A DNA stretch of 64,000 nt from Maribacter flavus (GTDB lineage Bacteria; Bacteroidota; Bacteroidia; Flavobacteriales; Flavobacteriaceae): the NCBI RefSeq assembly GCF_008386635.1, contig NZ_VUOE01000001.1:992001-1056000 (forward strand), given 5' to 3'. Under the pieces are notes generated by a model, which saw only the letters and a list, made by a program, of their open reading frames with translations, was not told where the DNA came from and searched no databases. Below, piece after piece: positions 36,125 to 45,371 of this stretch (the stretch's first letter is position 1; each line of letters starts with the position of its first letter). The translations under genes were made by a program, and so were the position numbers.

Positions 36125-36754
36125 ATGTACATTTATAACGTAACCAGCAACATAGAGGATAAGGCCCATGAAAAATGGCTTCACTGGATGAAATCCGTAC
36201 ATATTCCAGAGGTGCTTGCCACAGGAAAGTTCCTGAGTGCAAAAATGACCAAGATATTGGTCGAAGAAGGTACGGGGCACACCTATTCCGTCCAATATAC
36301 CGTGGCCAGCAAGGAAATGCTCAATGACTATTACAGGGAGGATGCCCCAAGATTAAGGCAGAAAGAGCAAAAATTATTTGCTGACCAATTGATTTCATTC
36401 CGGACGGAACTAGAGGTGGTCGATGAGTTTTTTGTGCATCGGAATACCGCAACGCACCATCTTTTTACCTATGGCACCTTACAGGAAAAAGAGGTTCAAT
36501 TGGGCGTTTTTTCAAGGCTTCTGGGCGGGTATAACGATACCCTACACGGACATCGGATTTCCGATATAAAGGTCGCCGGTTTATATCCCACCTTGGAACC
36601 GACCCATAATCCGCAAGATAAAATTCATGGTAAAGTCTTTGTGCTGACGGACGATGAATTAAAAAAGGCCGATTTATATGAAGGGGACGCCTACGAAAGA
36701 ATCGAGGTCGGTTTGCTTTCAGGTAAAAAAGCTTGGGTATATTTGGCAAGGTAA
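36125..36754 (+). CDS. DUF4286 domain fused to gamma-glutamylcyclotransferase-like domain
   Basis: 209 residues. Residues 1-102 match the DUF4286 pattern (MYIYNVTSNIEDKAHEKWL, HTYSVQYT), normally a stand-alone protein of about 100 residues next to rsmA in this group. Residues 110-209 form an AIG2/GGCT-like domain with the YGTL glycine loop (116-119) and a candidate catalytic Glu186 in DLYEGDAYER. The fused domain could release 5-oxoproline from gamma-glutamyl compounds, but the true substrate is unknown. Located 53 bases before rsmA. Confidence 0.75.
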   Translation: MYIYNVTSNIEDKAHEKWLHWMKSVHIPEVLATGKFLSAKMTKILVEEGTGHTYSVQYTVASKEMLNDYYREDAPRLRQKEQKLFADQLISFRTELEVVDEFFVHRNTATHHLFTYGTLQEKEVQLGVFSRLLGGYNDTLHGHRISDIKVAGLYPTLEPTHNPQDKIHGKVFVLTDDELKKADLYEGDAYERIEVGLLSGKKAWVYLAR

Positions 36755-36807
36755 GCACCTAGCTCTAGGTAAACCTGACATTTGGGGAAGCTTTAAAAAA
36801 ATCTGAA

Positions 36808-37683
36808 ATGGGAAAAAGAAAGGGAAAGGGAAAAAATAAAAAGCCTCGCGATGATCAGGGAAACTATGCCGACCAAAAAAGTCCGGTCAAAGCCAAAAAG
36901 CACCTTGGGCAGCACTTTTTAAAGGACGAGAACATCGCCCAAAAAATTTCGGAAACACTTTCGTTTCAAGACTATACCCATGTGCTGGAAATCGGTCCCG
37001 GCACCGGGGTACTCACAAAATATTTATTGCGAAAGGAAATTGATTTGGTCGCTATGGATCTGGATGCCGAATCCATCATTTACCTCAACCACAGTTTTCC
37101 CTTGGAACACCCCAAGGTATTTCAAGGCAACGGCTCCTTTAAGGTAGTGGAGGCCGATTTTCTTAACTACGACCTGTCCACCCTTTTTGGTGCTGAACCC
37201 TTTGCCATCACCGGGAACTTCCCGTACAACATTTCCACACAGATCGTTTTTAAAATGTTGGAGATGCGGCACCAAGTACCAGAGTTTTCTGGAATGTTCC
37301 AAAAAGAAGTGGCACAGCGTATCTGCGCAAGGGAAGGTAGTAAGACCTATGGGATATTATCCGTCCTTACGCAGGCGTTTTATGATGCGGAGTACCTTTT
37401 TACGGTGCATCCACAGGTTTTTGACCCGCCACCAAAAGTGCAATCCGGAGTATTGAACCTTACGAGAAAAAAGGACTACGTATTGGACTGCGATGAAAAA
37501 TTATTGTTTACCATCGTTAAAACCGCCTTTAACCAGCGCAGGAAAACCATCCGTAACAGTTTAAAAACATTCGGACTCTCCGAAAATCTTAAAGAAGATG
37601 CTATATTTGATCAACGTCCGGAACAGCTTTCCGTTTCGGAATTCATTGCGTTGACAAAGAAGATAGCACATGACGCCATTTAA
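36808..37683 (+). CDS. rsmA: 16S rRNA (adenine(1518)-N(6)/adenine(1519)-N(6))-dimethyltransferase
   Basis: 291 residues. Dimethylates two adenines near the 3' end of 16S r[16 protein letters not shown], the SAM-binding [11 protein letters not shown] and the NFPYNIS catalytic motif are all present. The first 30 residues are a Lys/Arg/Gly-rich extension ([14 protein letters not shown]); translation could start later but no ATG lies closer to the core. Its last 14 bases overlap mgtE. Confidence 0.95.
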   Translation: MGKRKGKGKNKKPRDDQGNYADQKSPVKAKKHLGQHFLKDENIAQKISETLSFQDYTHVLEIGPGTGVLTKYLLRKEIDLVAMDLDAESIIYLNHSFPLEHPKVFQGNGSFKVVEADFLNYDLSTLFGAEPFAITGNFPYNISTQIVFKMLEMRHQVPEFSGMFQKEVAQRICAREGSKTYGILSVLTQAFYDAEYLFTVHPQVFDPPPKVQSGVLNLTRKKDYVLDCDEKLLFTIVKTAFNQRRKTIRNSLKTFGLSENLKEDAIFDQRPEQLSVSEFIALTKKIAHDAI

Positions 37684-39025
37684 ACTCACAGAGGAACTCA
37701 TTGCCCAGATAGAGGAGCTCATCGAACACCAAAGGGATACGGAGCTGAATTCCCTTTTGGAGGACGTGCATTATGCAGATGTTGCGGAAATTATCAATGA
37801 ACTCAACGAGGACGAGGCCACCTACCTCATAAAACTGCTGGATAGCTACAAAACTTCTGATGTGCTTACGGAATTGGACGAAGACGTTCGAGAAGCCATT
37901 CTGAGCAATCTTTCCTCGAAGGAAATCGCCGAGGAACTAGCGGAACTGGATACGGACGATGCCGCGGATATCATTGGGGAACTTCCGCAGGAAATGGTTC
38001 AAAAAGTAATTTCTGAAATAGCGGACCGGGAGCATGCGAAGGATATCGTTGACCTGCTTCGGTACGATGAATATTCCGCCGGGGGCCTTATGGCCAAGGA
38101 ATTGGTAAAAGTAAGGGAAAACTGGAACGTACTCACCTGTGTAAAGGAAATGCGCGCCCAGGCCGAAAATGTGACCCGCGTACATTCAATTTATGTCGTG
38201 GACGAAGAAGACAAGCTCATTGGCAGGTTGTCGCTCAAGGACCTGTTGACCACTTCCACTAAAACACATATTAAAGATGTCTACATTCCCAAGGTAGACT
38301 CCGTCAACGTCAATGAAAAACCGGAAGAGGTTGCCAAGATCATGTCCAAATACGACTTGGAAGCCATCCCGGTTGTGGATGAGATTGGCAGGTTGGTGGG
38401 GCGTATCACCATTGATGACATCGTGGACGTAATCAGGGAAGAAGCGGATAGGGACTATCAAATGGCTGCGGGTATCTCGCAGGATGTAGAGGCAGACGAC
38501 AGTATCCTTGATTTGACCAGAGCACGGTTACCATGGCTGATTTTGGGCCTTATTGGCGGTATTGGTGCCTTTATGATTATGGGTGGCTTTGAGGAGGATT
38601 TCAAACAGGAGCAGTTCATTATTTTCTTTTTTACCCCGTTAATCGCCGCCATGGCCGGGAACGTAGGGGTACAATCCAGTGCCATCATCGTACAAGGCCT
38701 TGCCAATGACGATTTAAAGGGAAGTATCAGCAACCGATTGATAAAGGAAATGTTGTTGGCCACCTTGAACGGTATTATACTCGCTATTTTACTATTTATA
38801 TTTGTTTGGTCCTATGAAGGCAAGGTCAATATCTCCTTTGCTATTTCCATCTCCTTGATAGCGGTCATTATAGTAGCTGGACTGATCGGTACTTTTGTGC
38901 CCTTGTTCCTGCATAAAAGGGGCATAGACCCTGCCATTGCCACGGGTCCCTTTATCACCACCAGCAATGATATTTTTGGCATCCTCATATATTTTATGAT
39001 CGCCAAGCTTATTTTGGGGATTTGA
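37670..39025 (+). CDS. mgtE: Magnesium transporter MgtE
   Basis: 451 residues. Cytoplasmic N domain (about 15-130), two CBS domains (about 135-260) that sense magnesium, and five membrane helices (about 285-451) with the family motif GNVGVQSS. Takes up Mg2+ through the inner membrane. It starts inside rsmA (14-base overlap), so the two are co-transcribed. Confidence 0.96.
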   Translation: MTPFKLTEELIAQIEELIEHQRDTELNSLLEDVHYADVAEIINELNEDEATYLIKLLDSYKTSDVLTELDEDVREAILSNLSSKEIAEELAELDTDDAADIIGELPQEMVQKVISEIADREHAKDIVDLLRYDEYSAGGLMAKELVKVRENWNVLTCVKEMRAQAENVTRVHSIYVVDEEDKLIGRLSLKDLLTTSTKTHIKDVYIPKVDSVNVNEKPEEVAKIMSKYDLEAIPVVDEIGRLVGRITIDDIVDVIREEADRDYQMAAGISQDVEADDSILDLTRARLPWLILGLIGGIGAFMIMGGFEEDFKQEQFIIFFFTPLIAAMAGNVGVQSSAIIVQGLANDDLKGSISNRLIKEMLLATLNGIILAILLFIFVWSYEGKVNISFAISISLIAVIIVAGLIGTFVPLFLHKRGIDPAIATGPFITTSNDIFGILIYFMIAKLILGI

Positions 39026-39044
39026 ACTTAATATCCGTTCAAAA

Positions 39045-39410
39045 ATGAAAACCATCAATCTTCAGGAAAAACATAGTCGGTTCAACACGTATTGGCACCC
39101 ACATCAAATAGCGGTCGTGGACGACATGCAGGTGTTATTGGCAAAGGTTAAAGGTGAGTTTGTTTGGCATTCCCATGAACATGAAGATGAATTGTTTCAG
39201 GTCATAAAGGGGACACTCTACATGCAATTTAGGGACCGTACCGAAGTAGTAAGGGAAGGTGAAATTATTGTCGTACCAAAAGGGGTGGAACATTGTCCCA
39301 AGACCGATGAGGGCAAGGAAGTCCATATCCTTTTATTTGAAAAAATTTCCACGGCCCATACAGGCAATGTAACCCATGACCTCACCCAGACCACCTATCC
39401 AAAAATTTAA
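39045..39410 (+). CDS. Small cupin-domain protein
   Basis: 121 residues, single cupin barrel with the metal-binding set WHSHEHEDELFQVIKG in motif 1 and PKGVEHCP in motif 2. Cytoplasmic. No specific function can be assigned. Lies 19 bases after mgtE and 7 bases before the dehydrogenase, in an apparent operon. Confidence 0.82.
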   Translation: MKTINLQEKHSRFNTYWHPHQIAVVDDMQVLLAKVKGEFVWHSHEHEDELFQVIKGTLYMQFRDRTEVVREGEIIVVPKGVEHCPKTDEGKEVHILLFEKISTAHTGNVTHDLTQTTYPKI

Positions 39411-39417
39411 ATATCCT

Positions 39418-40362
39418 ATGAAAGTACTTCATGTAGATAGAAACCATCCCTTGATTATTGAACAATTCAACGCAATGGGGTTTGTAAATGATGAGGACTA
39501 TGTTTCCACAAAGAAAGCGATAGAAGAGAAAATTGGGGACTACGACGGACTCATTATCCGAAGCCGATTTACCATTGACGCCTCTTTTCTGGACAAGGCG
39601 AAGCACTTAAAATTCATTGGACGCTTGGGCGCAGGTTTGGAGAATATCGATACCCGGTATGCCAAGTCCTTGGGCATATTTTTGGCCGCTGCGCCGGAAG
39701 GAAATAGAAACGCCGTTGGGGAACATGCCTTGGGCATGCTCCTGTCTCTCTTGAATAAATTGAACAAGGCTGATGCCGAAGTCAGGAACGGCAAATGGGA
39801 CCGCGAAGGCAACCGAGGGGTAGAATTGGAGGGTAAGGTAGTAGGTATCGTAGGATACGGAAACATGGGAAAATCCTTTGCCAAAAAACTAAAGGGTTTT
39901 GATGTAGAGGAGGTTATCTGTTATGACATCATAGGTGGCGTAGAGGATGAAAATGCCCGGCAAGTAGGCATCATGGAGTTACACCAGAGAACCGATGTCC
40001 TAAGCCTGCACGTTCCCCAAACCGATGCTACCATAGGCATGGTCAATACGGAATTTTTGAGCAAATTCCACAATGATATCTGGATCATCAACACGGCCCG
40101 TGGCAAATGCATAAATACGGCCGATTTGGTCGGTGCCTTGAAATCGGGGAAAGTGTTGGGCGCTGGTTTAGACGTCCTTGAATATGAAAAATCCTCCTTT
40201 GAAAATATGTTTGCCGGAAAAGGACTTCCCGAGGCCTTTGAATATTTGACCCATGCGGAAAATGTCATCCTCTCCCCCCATGTGGCCGGTTGGACGGTAG
40301 AGAGCAAAATTAAGTTGGCACAGACCGTGGTGGACAAAATCAAAAATAAATTTGTAGCTTAA
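39418..40362 (+). CDS. D-isomer 2-hydroxyacid dehydrogenase (SerA-like)
   Basis: 314 residues from the ATG at 39418; the frame is open further upstream but that part overlaps the cupin gene. NAD-binding GIVGYGNMGKS, the catalytic Arg in NTARGK, Glu and the His in LSPHVAGWT. Family members include 3-phosphoglycerate dehydrogenase and glyoxylate reductase; it lacks the C-terminal ACT domain of regulated SerA. Serine biosynthesis is plausible but not certain. Confidence 0.85.
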   Translation: MKVLHVDRNHPLIIEQFNAMGFVNDEDYVSTKKAIEEKIGDYDGLIIRSRFTIDASFLDKAKHLKFIGRLGAGLENIDTRYAKSLGIFLAAAPEGNRNAVGEHALGMLLSLLNKLNKADAEVRNGKWDREGNRGVELEGKVVGIVGYGNMGKSFAKKLKGFDVEEVICYDIIGGVEDENARQVGIMELHQRTDVLSLHVPQTDATIGMVNTEFLSKFHNDIWIINTARGKCINTADLVGALKSGKVLGAGLDVLEYEKSSFENMFAGKGLPEAFEYLTHAENVILSPHVAGWTVESKIKLAQTVVDKIKNKFVA

Positions 40363-40394
40363 GGGATTGATAGTCAATCTTAAACACCTTTAAA

Positions 40395-40766
40395 ATGAAC
40401 TTAGGCTCTTTTTCCCTAAGCCTTAGTGTCAAGGACATTAAGGCCTCCAAAGCGTTTTATGAAGCTTTGGGCTTCTCAGTTTTCCATGGAGATATTGAAC
40501 AAAATTGGTTGATTCTAAAAAATGAAACCTCTACCATTGGGCTCTTTCAAGGTATGTTTGAAAAGAATATCCTCACCTATAATCCCGGTTGGGATTCTAA
40601 TGCCAATACCTTGAACAATTATACCGATATCCGTGACATCCAAAAGCAGCTAGAGGCCAAAGGCCTAAACCTTGTTAAAAAAGTGGAAGAAGGCACCTCG
40701 GGACCTGCCAGCATTACGTTATTAGATCCAGATGGCAACCCCATTTTAATAGACCAACACGTTTGA
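40395..40766 (+). CDS. VOC-family protein
   Basis: 123 residues, one vicinal-oxygen-chelate domain starting [24 protein letters not shown] and ending [13 protein letters not shown]. The classic first His of glyoxalase I is replaced by Ser, so metal binding is doubtful. One base separates it from the next gene. Confidence 0.82.
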   Translation: MNLGSFSLSLSVKDIKASKAFYEALGFSVFHGDIEQNWLILKNETSTIGLFQGMFEKNILTYNPGWDSNANTLNNYTDIRDIQKQLEAKGLNLVKKVEEGTSGPASITLLDPDGNPILIDQHV

Positions 40767-40767
40767 G

Positions 40768-41223
40768 ATGCAGTACAAGGCGGATTCACCAGAAGACTAT
40801 ATTTCCCAATTGCCCGAAGAAAGAAAGGCGGTAATTTTGGAAATTAGGAAAAACATCTTGGAAAATCTACCGGAAGGTTTTGAGGAACAGATCAGCTATG
40901 GCATGTTGGGCTATGTAGTGCCGCATAGCCTGTATCCCGCCGGTTACCATGTAGATCCGAAACTTCCTCTCCCCTTTATAAATTTGGCGTCCCAAAAGAA
41001 CTTTGTAGCCCTCTATCATTCCGGTCTGTACGCGGACCCCAAGTTGTTGGATTGGTTTAAAACGGAATATCCTAAACACAGTAAACGTAAATTGGATATG
41101 GGGAAAAGCTGTATTAGGTTCAAGAACTTGGACGACATTCCCTATGTACTAATTGGGAATCTAGCGCGCAAAATGAGCGTTCAGGACTGGATAGCCCTTT
41201 ACGAGAATAAAACTGGAAAATAA
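40768..41223 (+). CDS. DUF1801-domain protein
   Basis: 151 residues of the DUF1801/YdhG-like fold (SPEDYISQLPEERKAVILEI at the start, EEQISYGMLGYVVP, and the KSCIRFKNLDDIPY segment). Related proteins were described as iron chaperones, but the function in this group is unknown. Translated in a tight run with the two VOC proteins beside it. Confidence 0.78.
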   Translation: MQYKADSPEDYISQLPEERKAVILEIRKNILENLPEGFEEQISYGMLGYVVPHSLYPAGYHVDPKLPLPFINLASQKNFVALYHSGLYADPKLLDWFKTEYPKHSKRKLDMGKSCIRFKNLDDIPYVLIGNLARKMSVQDWIALYENKTGK

Positions 41224-41230
41224 GAAACGT

Positions 41231-41617
41231 ATGAAAAACAGGGTAACTGGATTGGGCGGATTCTTTTTTAAGACGTCTAATCCAGAAAAAGTAAAAGAGT
41301 GGTATAAAACACACCTTGGCTTAAATACAGATAAGTACGGATGTACATTTTGGTGGAAGGATGAGCAAGGAAATGACTGCTCCACCCAATGGAGCCCTAT
41401 GAACGAAGATACCCAATACTTTAAGCCAAGTACATCCTCCTTCATGATGAATTTTAGAGTTGAAAACCTAATTGAACTTTTAGAAGTATTGAAAAAGGAG
41501 GGAGTTACAATTGTCGGGGAAGTTGAGGAATACGATTATGGTAAGTTTGGTTGGATTCTAGACCCAGATGGCAATAAATTGGAGCTTTGGGAACCTAATG
41601 ATAAAGTTTTTTTGTGA
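41231..41617 (+). CDS. VOC-family protein
   Basis: 128 residues, glyoxalase-like domain starting GLGGFFFKTSNPEKVKEWYKTHLGL and ending LDPDGNKLELWEP. Seven bases after the DUF1801 gene. Substrate unknown. Confidence 0.82.
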   Translation: MKNRVTGLGGFFFKTSNPEKVKEWYKTHLGLNTDKYGCTFWWKDEQGNDCSTQWSPMNEDTQYFKPSTSSFMMNFRVENLIELLEVLKKEGVTIVGEVEEYDYGKFGWILDPDGNKLELWEPNDKVFL

Positions 41618-41670
41618 TATCGTTTTATTCTTTACTTTTAAATTATAATTAACCACCTAAAAATAATACC

Positions 41671-42057
41671 ATGTCAGAAGAAAACAAAGATTTTGGCGAT
41701 AAGGCAGAAGATGCTGCCAACGATTTCGCCAATGAAGCAAAAAAGACCGCAAATGAATTCACTGAAGGCTTAAAAAGTGCTACTGGTGGAAGTGAGAACA
41801 AAAAAGTATTGGCGGGTATTCTAGCAATTTTATTGGGTTCGCTTGGGGTACATAAGTTCATACTAGGCTATCAAAAGGAAGGATTCATCCTTTTAGGGGT
41901 TTCATTAGCTGCTTATGTTTTGTCATGCTTAGCCGTTGGGCTGTTGTTTGTTTGGATTCCGGGATTAGTCGGTTTGATTGAAGGGATTATCTATCTTACC
42001 AAATCAGACGAAGAGTTTTATAACACCTATCAGGTGGGCAAGAAACCTTGGTTCTAA
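41671..42057 (+). CDS. TM2-domain membrane protein
   Basis: 128 residues. An amphipathic, charged N-terminal segment of about 45 residues (repeated A-N-E-A-K-type heptads) is followed by a TM2 domain: two membrane helices joined by a short turn (ILAILLGSLGVHKFILGY and the second helix with GLLFVWIPGLVGLIEGIIYL). Function unknown. It ends at a strong terminator. Confidence 0.85.
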   Translation: MSEENKDFGDKAEDAANDFANEAKKTANEFTEGLKSATGGSENKKVLAGILAILLGSLGVHKFILGYQKEGFILLGVSLAAYVLSCLAVGLLFVWIPGLVGLIEGIIYLTKSDEEFYNTYQVGKKPWF

Positions 42058-42062
42058 AATTT

Positions 42063-42090
42063 AAAAGCCTTTATGAAAAAGGCTTTTTTT
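42063..42090 (+). terminator. Intrinsic terminator after TM2 gene
   Basis: Stem AAAAGCCTTT (42063-42072) with AAAGGCTTTT (42078-42087), five-base loop, followed by T-run. Confidence 0.85.
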
Positions 42091-42109
42091 ATTTTAATTT
42101 ATTATCGTA

Positions 42110-42121
42110 ATATTGCAATAT
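42110..42121. promoter_or_regulatory. Palindrome before arsR, probable operator
   Basis: ATATTGCAATAT is a perfect 12-base palindrome 9 bases before the chosen arsR start, between the preceding terminator and the gene. This is where an ArsR-family repressor would be expected to bind its own promoter. Confidence 0.6.
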
Positions 42122-42130
42122 ATAAATATT

Positions 42131-42457
42131 ATGATGGGGGTTACCAAAACACAAATTTTTACTGACAAGCAGAACGAACTGGCCGTTATCTTTAAGGTGT
42201 TGGCTAATCCTGCACGGATCGCCATCCTCGAATATATAAGCAAGCAGGAAGCCTGTATCTGCAACGATATTGTAGACGAAATAGGCTTGGCCCAACCTAC
42301 CATTTCCCAGCATTTAAAAGAATTGAAGAGTATCGGTTTAATTTCTGGGGAAATAGAAGGGAAACGGGTATGCTATTGCATCAATCTGGAAAGATGGTCG
42401 GCTATTCAAGAAATGTTGAACACCTTTTTCAATAAGACCAAAACAAACTGTTGTTAA
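42131..42457 (+). CDS. arsR: ArsR-family metal-responsive repressor
   Basis: 108 residues from the ATG at 42131; a TTG at 42113 would lie inside the palindrome. Winged helix with recognition helix [12 protein letters not shown]. Cys42 and Cys44 (EACICNDI) match the metalloid-sensing position of ArsR-type repressors, and Cys81, Cys83 and a terminal Cys pair are also present. It would release DNA when As(III) or Sb(III) binds. First gene of a three-gene run. Confidence 0.88.
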   Translation: MMGVTKTQIFTDKQNELAVIFKVLANPARIAILEYISKQEACICNDIVDEIGLAQPTISQHLKELKSIGLISGEIEGKRVCYCINLERWSAIQEMLNTFFNKTKTNCC

Positions 42458-42473
42458 AACAAAAAATCATAAT

Positions 42474-42959
42474 ATGAAGACAAAAGAGCTTTTAAATATC
42501 CTCGAAGTAAATTCTGGTAAAAACTTACTTTTTGAGTATGCCCCTGGCCAATTGGTAGGCGCCAATTACCACATAACGGAAGTTAAAAATGTAACCATTG
42601 ATTCCGTAGACTGTGGTGCCCGTCCAGACTTCTGGAAAGAAACTATCATTCAATTATGGGAAAGTCCTTTGGAAATCGGAAAAAGGGACTATATGTCAGC
42701 CTATAAAGCACTTTCCATTCTTAAAAAAGTCGACAAAGTAAAGCCCATGGAAAGGGACGTTGAGGTAAAATTTGAATATAGCAACAATAATTTTCACACC
42801 GCACAACTGTTCGTTAACGACTATGAAGTTTCCAATGAGGACCTAATTTTAAAGTTAGGGGTAGAAAAAACGGATTGCAAGGCAAAGGAACTATGTGGCG
42901 TTCCTGAAACAGTTGTGGCCCCAGCTTCAGCTTGTGCCCCTGGCAATGGTTGTTGTTAA
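42474..42959 (+). CDS. DUF6428-like protein of arsenic-type operon
   Basis: 161 residues, 16 bases after arsR. No catalytic motif. The C-terminus is Cys-rich (KTDCKAKELCGVP and a CAPGNGCC tail), which suggests metal or metalloid binding. I recall this protein type in flavobacterial arsR operons as DUF6428; the name is from memory and not checked. Confidence 0.65.
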   Translation: MKTKELLNILEVNSGKNLLFEYAPGQLVGANYHITEVKNVTIDSVDCGARPDFWKETIIQLWESPLEIGKRDYMSAYKALSILKKVDKVKPMERDVEVKFEYSNNNFHTAQLFVNDYEVSNEDLILKLGVEKTDCKAKELCGVPETVVAPASACAPGNGCC

Positions 42960-42973
42960 CCATCAAAATACCA

Positions 42974-43468
42974 ATGATTACCATTAGAACCATGGACCCA
43001 TCCGATTGGGTTCAAGTGGCCACGATCTACAAAGAAGGAATTGATACAGGCATGGCCACTTTTGAGACCCAGATTCCCACTTACGACAAATGGGACAGGT
43101 CACACTTGAAAATTTGTCGGTTTGTGGGACTTTATGAGGACAATCTTGCTGGATGGGCAGCGTTGGCGCCCGTCTCTAGCCGACATGTATACAGGGGCGT
43201 AGCGGAGGTCAGCATATACATAGGTGAAAAGTACAGGGGGCTGGGCCTTGGTAAAGCCCTTTTAGAACATTTGATTTTGGAAAGTGAAGCACAAGGATTT
43301 TGGACCTTACAATCGGGGATTTTTCCATCGAACCAAACAAGTATTAGATTACACGAATCGGCAGGTTTCAGAAAAATCGGTGTCCGCGAGCGGGTTGGAA
43401 ATTTGAGCGGTGTTTGGATAGACAATGTCCTTTTCGAAAGACGCAGTACGGTTATCGGTATAGATTAA
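42974..43468 (+). CDS. GNAT acetyltransferase, ArsN1/phosphinothricin acetyltransferase-like
   Basis: 164 residues from the ATG at 42974, 14 bases after the previous stop. The acetyl-CoA binding motif is in EKYRGLGLGKALLEHL, and TGMATFETQIPTYDKWD at the N-terminal side is typical of the phosphinothricin/arsinothricin acetyltransferase branch. Next to arsR this favours an ArsN1-like enzyme that inactivates the arsenical antibiotic arsinothricin. Substrate is inferred from context only. Confidence 0.8.
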   Translation: MITIRTMDPSDWVQVATIYKEGIDTGMATFETQIPTYDKWDRSHLKICRFVGLYEDNLAGWAALAPVSSRHVYRGVAEVSIYIGEKYRGLGLGKALLEHLILESEAQGFWTLQSGIFPSNQTSIRLHESAGFRKIGVRERVGNLSGVWIDNVLFERRSTVIGID

Positions 43469-43472
43469 AACC

Positions 43473-45287
43473 TTACTCTTGATTTTGTTGGGATTCAGCC
43501 AACTTGCGTTCCAATTCCGCCTGAAATTCCTCCATGACCGGTTTTACGGTACTTTCGGGCAAATCGGCTATTTTAATGTACATGAGACCATCCACAGAAT
43601 TATTGAACAAGGGGTCCACGTTAAATGCGACCACTTTGGCGTTCTGCTTGATGTATTTTTTGATAAGGACGGGCAAACGCAGGCTACCGGGTTCCACCTC
43701 ATCGATCATCTTATCGAACTTATTTAAATCGGCCTGTGTCTCATCAAAGACAAACTCTTTATCGGCATCCTTAAGCTTTACCTTGAATTCCTTTTTGGGC
43801 CGAATGTATTGGGCCACATAGGGATCCCAATAATGCGACTTCATAAACTCGATCATCAAGCTCTTTGAAAAATTGGAGAATTGGTTGCTGATACTTACGC
43901 CCCCTATTAGGTATTTATGCTCCGGATGCCTTAAGGTCGTATGTACGATTCCTTTCCATAATAAGAACAGGGGCATGGGTTTTTGCTGGTATTCCTTGGT
44001 AATGTAGGCCCTTCCCATTTCAATGGAATTTTTCATCATCCCATAAAGTTCGGGTTCCACCCGGAACAGGTCCTGCAAATAAAACCCGTCGATGCCGTAT
44101 TCCGGGAAAATTTCCGAACCCAGACCCATACGGTAGGCACCCACAATGCATTTTTCCGCATCGTCCCATAAAAAAAGATGGTAATAATAGGAATCGAACT
44201 TGTCAAGGTCAATGGCATTGTTGGTACCTTCCCCAATTTCACGAAAAGTAACTTCGCGTTGCCGTCCAATTTCCTTGAGGATAAAAGGCATATCCTTCTC
44301 CTTGGCTAGGAAAACCTCGTAGTTCTTACTTTGCAACAACCTGCAATCCTTTTCCCGAAGCTTTTCGATTTCGCCCTGCATCACCTCTTTTCGCATGGCG
44401 GAAGCAATCTTTTTGGGCGGTTTGGGGATTTTTAGGGAAGTGGGTATTTGGTCTATCAGCCGTTCCTTTTCATAGGCATTGGAGAGAATATAGGTCTTTC
44501 TTCGCAACAGATCTGAAAATTCCACCATGTCTTCCTGTTCCTTTTGGGTCTGTACCGTTATAGGCTGGCCGATCCTGATTTTTATGGGTCTGTTATGTTG
44601 TGAAAATACCTGTGAAGGAATCATGGCCGTTCTAAAAATATCGTTCAGTTTGGAAAGCCTATAAAAAAGCTTGCTATTTCTGGCATGAAAATAAATAGGG
44701 ACAACCGGTACCTCCGCCTTTCTTATTAGCTTTAAGACAGCATCTTCCCAAGGTTTGTCTACGATCAATTTTCCATCGCGATACGTGGAAACTTCCCCTG
44801 CCGGAAATATCCCCAAGGGATGCCCATCCCTTAGATGTGTGAGTGTCCTTTTAAATCCGCTCACACTACTTTTGGCATCCTTATGCCCTTCGAACGGATT
44901 TACCGGAAGAATGTAAGGGTCCAATGGCACCATACGCTGTAACAGGAAGTTGGCCATGATCTTAAAATCCGGTCTTTTGGGAAGCAACAGGTTCATCAGC
45001 AGAACACCGTCAATAGCTCCCAAGGGATGGTTGCTAATGGTGATGAACGGGCCGTCTTTGGGCAATCGCCTAAAATCCTCTTCGGGAATTTCAAAATCGA
45101 TTTCAAAATGGTCTAAAACGGCCTGGGTAAATTCCCTGCCCTCCAAGTGAGAAATACTATCGTAAAACCTATTGACGCCGGATATGCGGGTGACCTTCAT
45201 CAATACCCAACCTATAAAAGTTCCCAGAAAGCCGTACTTGGACAAGTTAACGGCCTTTGCCACTTCTTTTGCGGTCACTAAACCCAT
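43473..45287 (-). CDS. olsF: OlsF-like bifunctional acyltransferase (ornithine-lipid synthase)
   Basis: 604 residues. N-terminal lysophospholipid acyltransferase domain (about 50-290) with the active-site NHPLGAID; the His-Asp distance here is one residue longer than in the usual HX4D. C-terminal GNAT-like N-acyltransferase domain (about 320-490) resembling OlsB. Such fusions (OlsF, known from Serratia and Flavobacterium johnsoniae) first attach a 3-hydroxyacyl group to ornithine and then a second acyl chain, giving phosphate-free membrane lipids. Membrane-associated. Confidence 0.85.
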   Translation of the reverse strand: MGLVTAKEVAKAVNLSKYGFLGTFIGWVLMKVTRISGVNRFYDSISHLEGREFTQAVLDHFEIDFEIPEEDFRRLPKDGPFITISNHPLGAIDGVLLMNLLLPKRPDFKIMANFLLQRMVPLDPYILPVNPFEGHKDAKSSVSGFKRTLTHLRDGHPLGIFPAGEVSTYRDGKLIVDKPWEDAVLKLIRKAEVPVVPIYFHARNSKLFYRLSKLNDIFRTAMIPSQVFSQHNRPIKIRIGQPITVQTQKEQEDMVEFSDLLRRKTYILSNAYEKERLIDQIPTSLKIPKPPKKIASAMRKEVMQGEIEKLREKDCRLLQSKNYEVFLAKEKDMPFILKEIGRQREVTFREIGEGTNNAIDLDKFDSYYYHLFLWDDAEKCIVGAYRMGLGSEIFPEYGIDGFYLQDLFRVEPELYGMMKNSIEMGRAYITKEYQQKPMPLFLLWKGIVHTTLRHPEHKYLIGGVSISNQFSNFSKSLMIEFMKSHYWDPYVAQYIRPKKEFKVKLKDADKEFVFDETQADLNKFDKMIDEVEPGSLRLPVLIKKYIKQNAKVVAFNVDPLFNNSVDGLMYIKIADLPESTVKPVMEEFQAELERKLAESQQNQE

Positions 45288-45371
45288 ACCCTAAACAATT
45301 TCAGGGCATAAATATAGGAAAATGGTAGTGGAGGTCACTATTTTAAAGAAGGGAAAAAATAGCGCAGAAGG

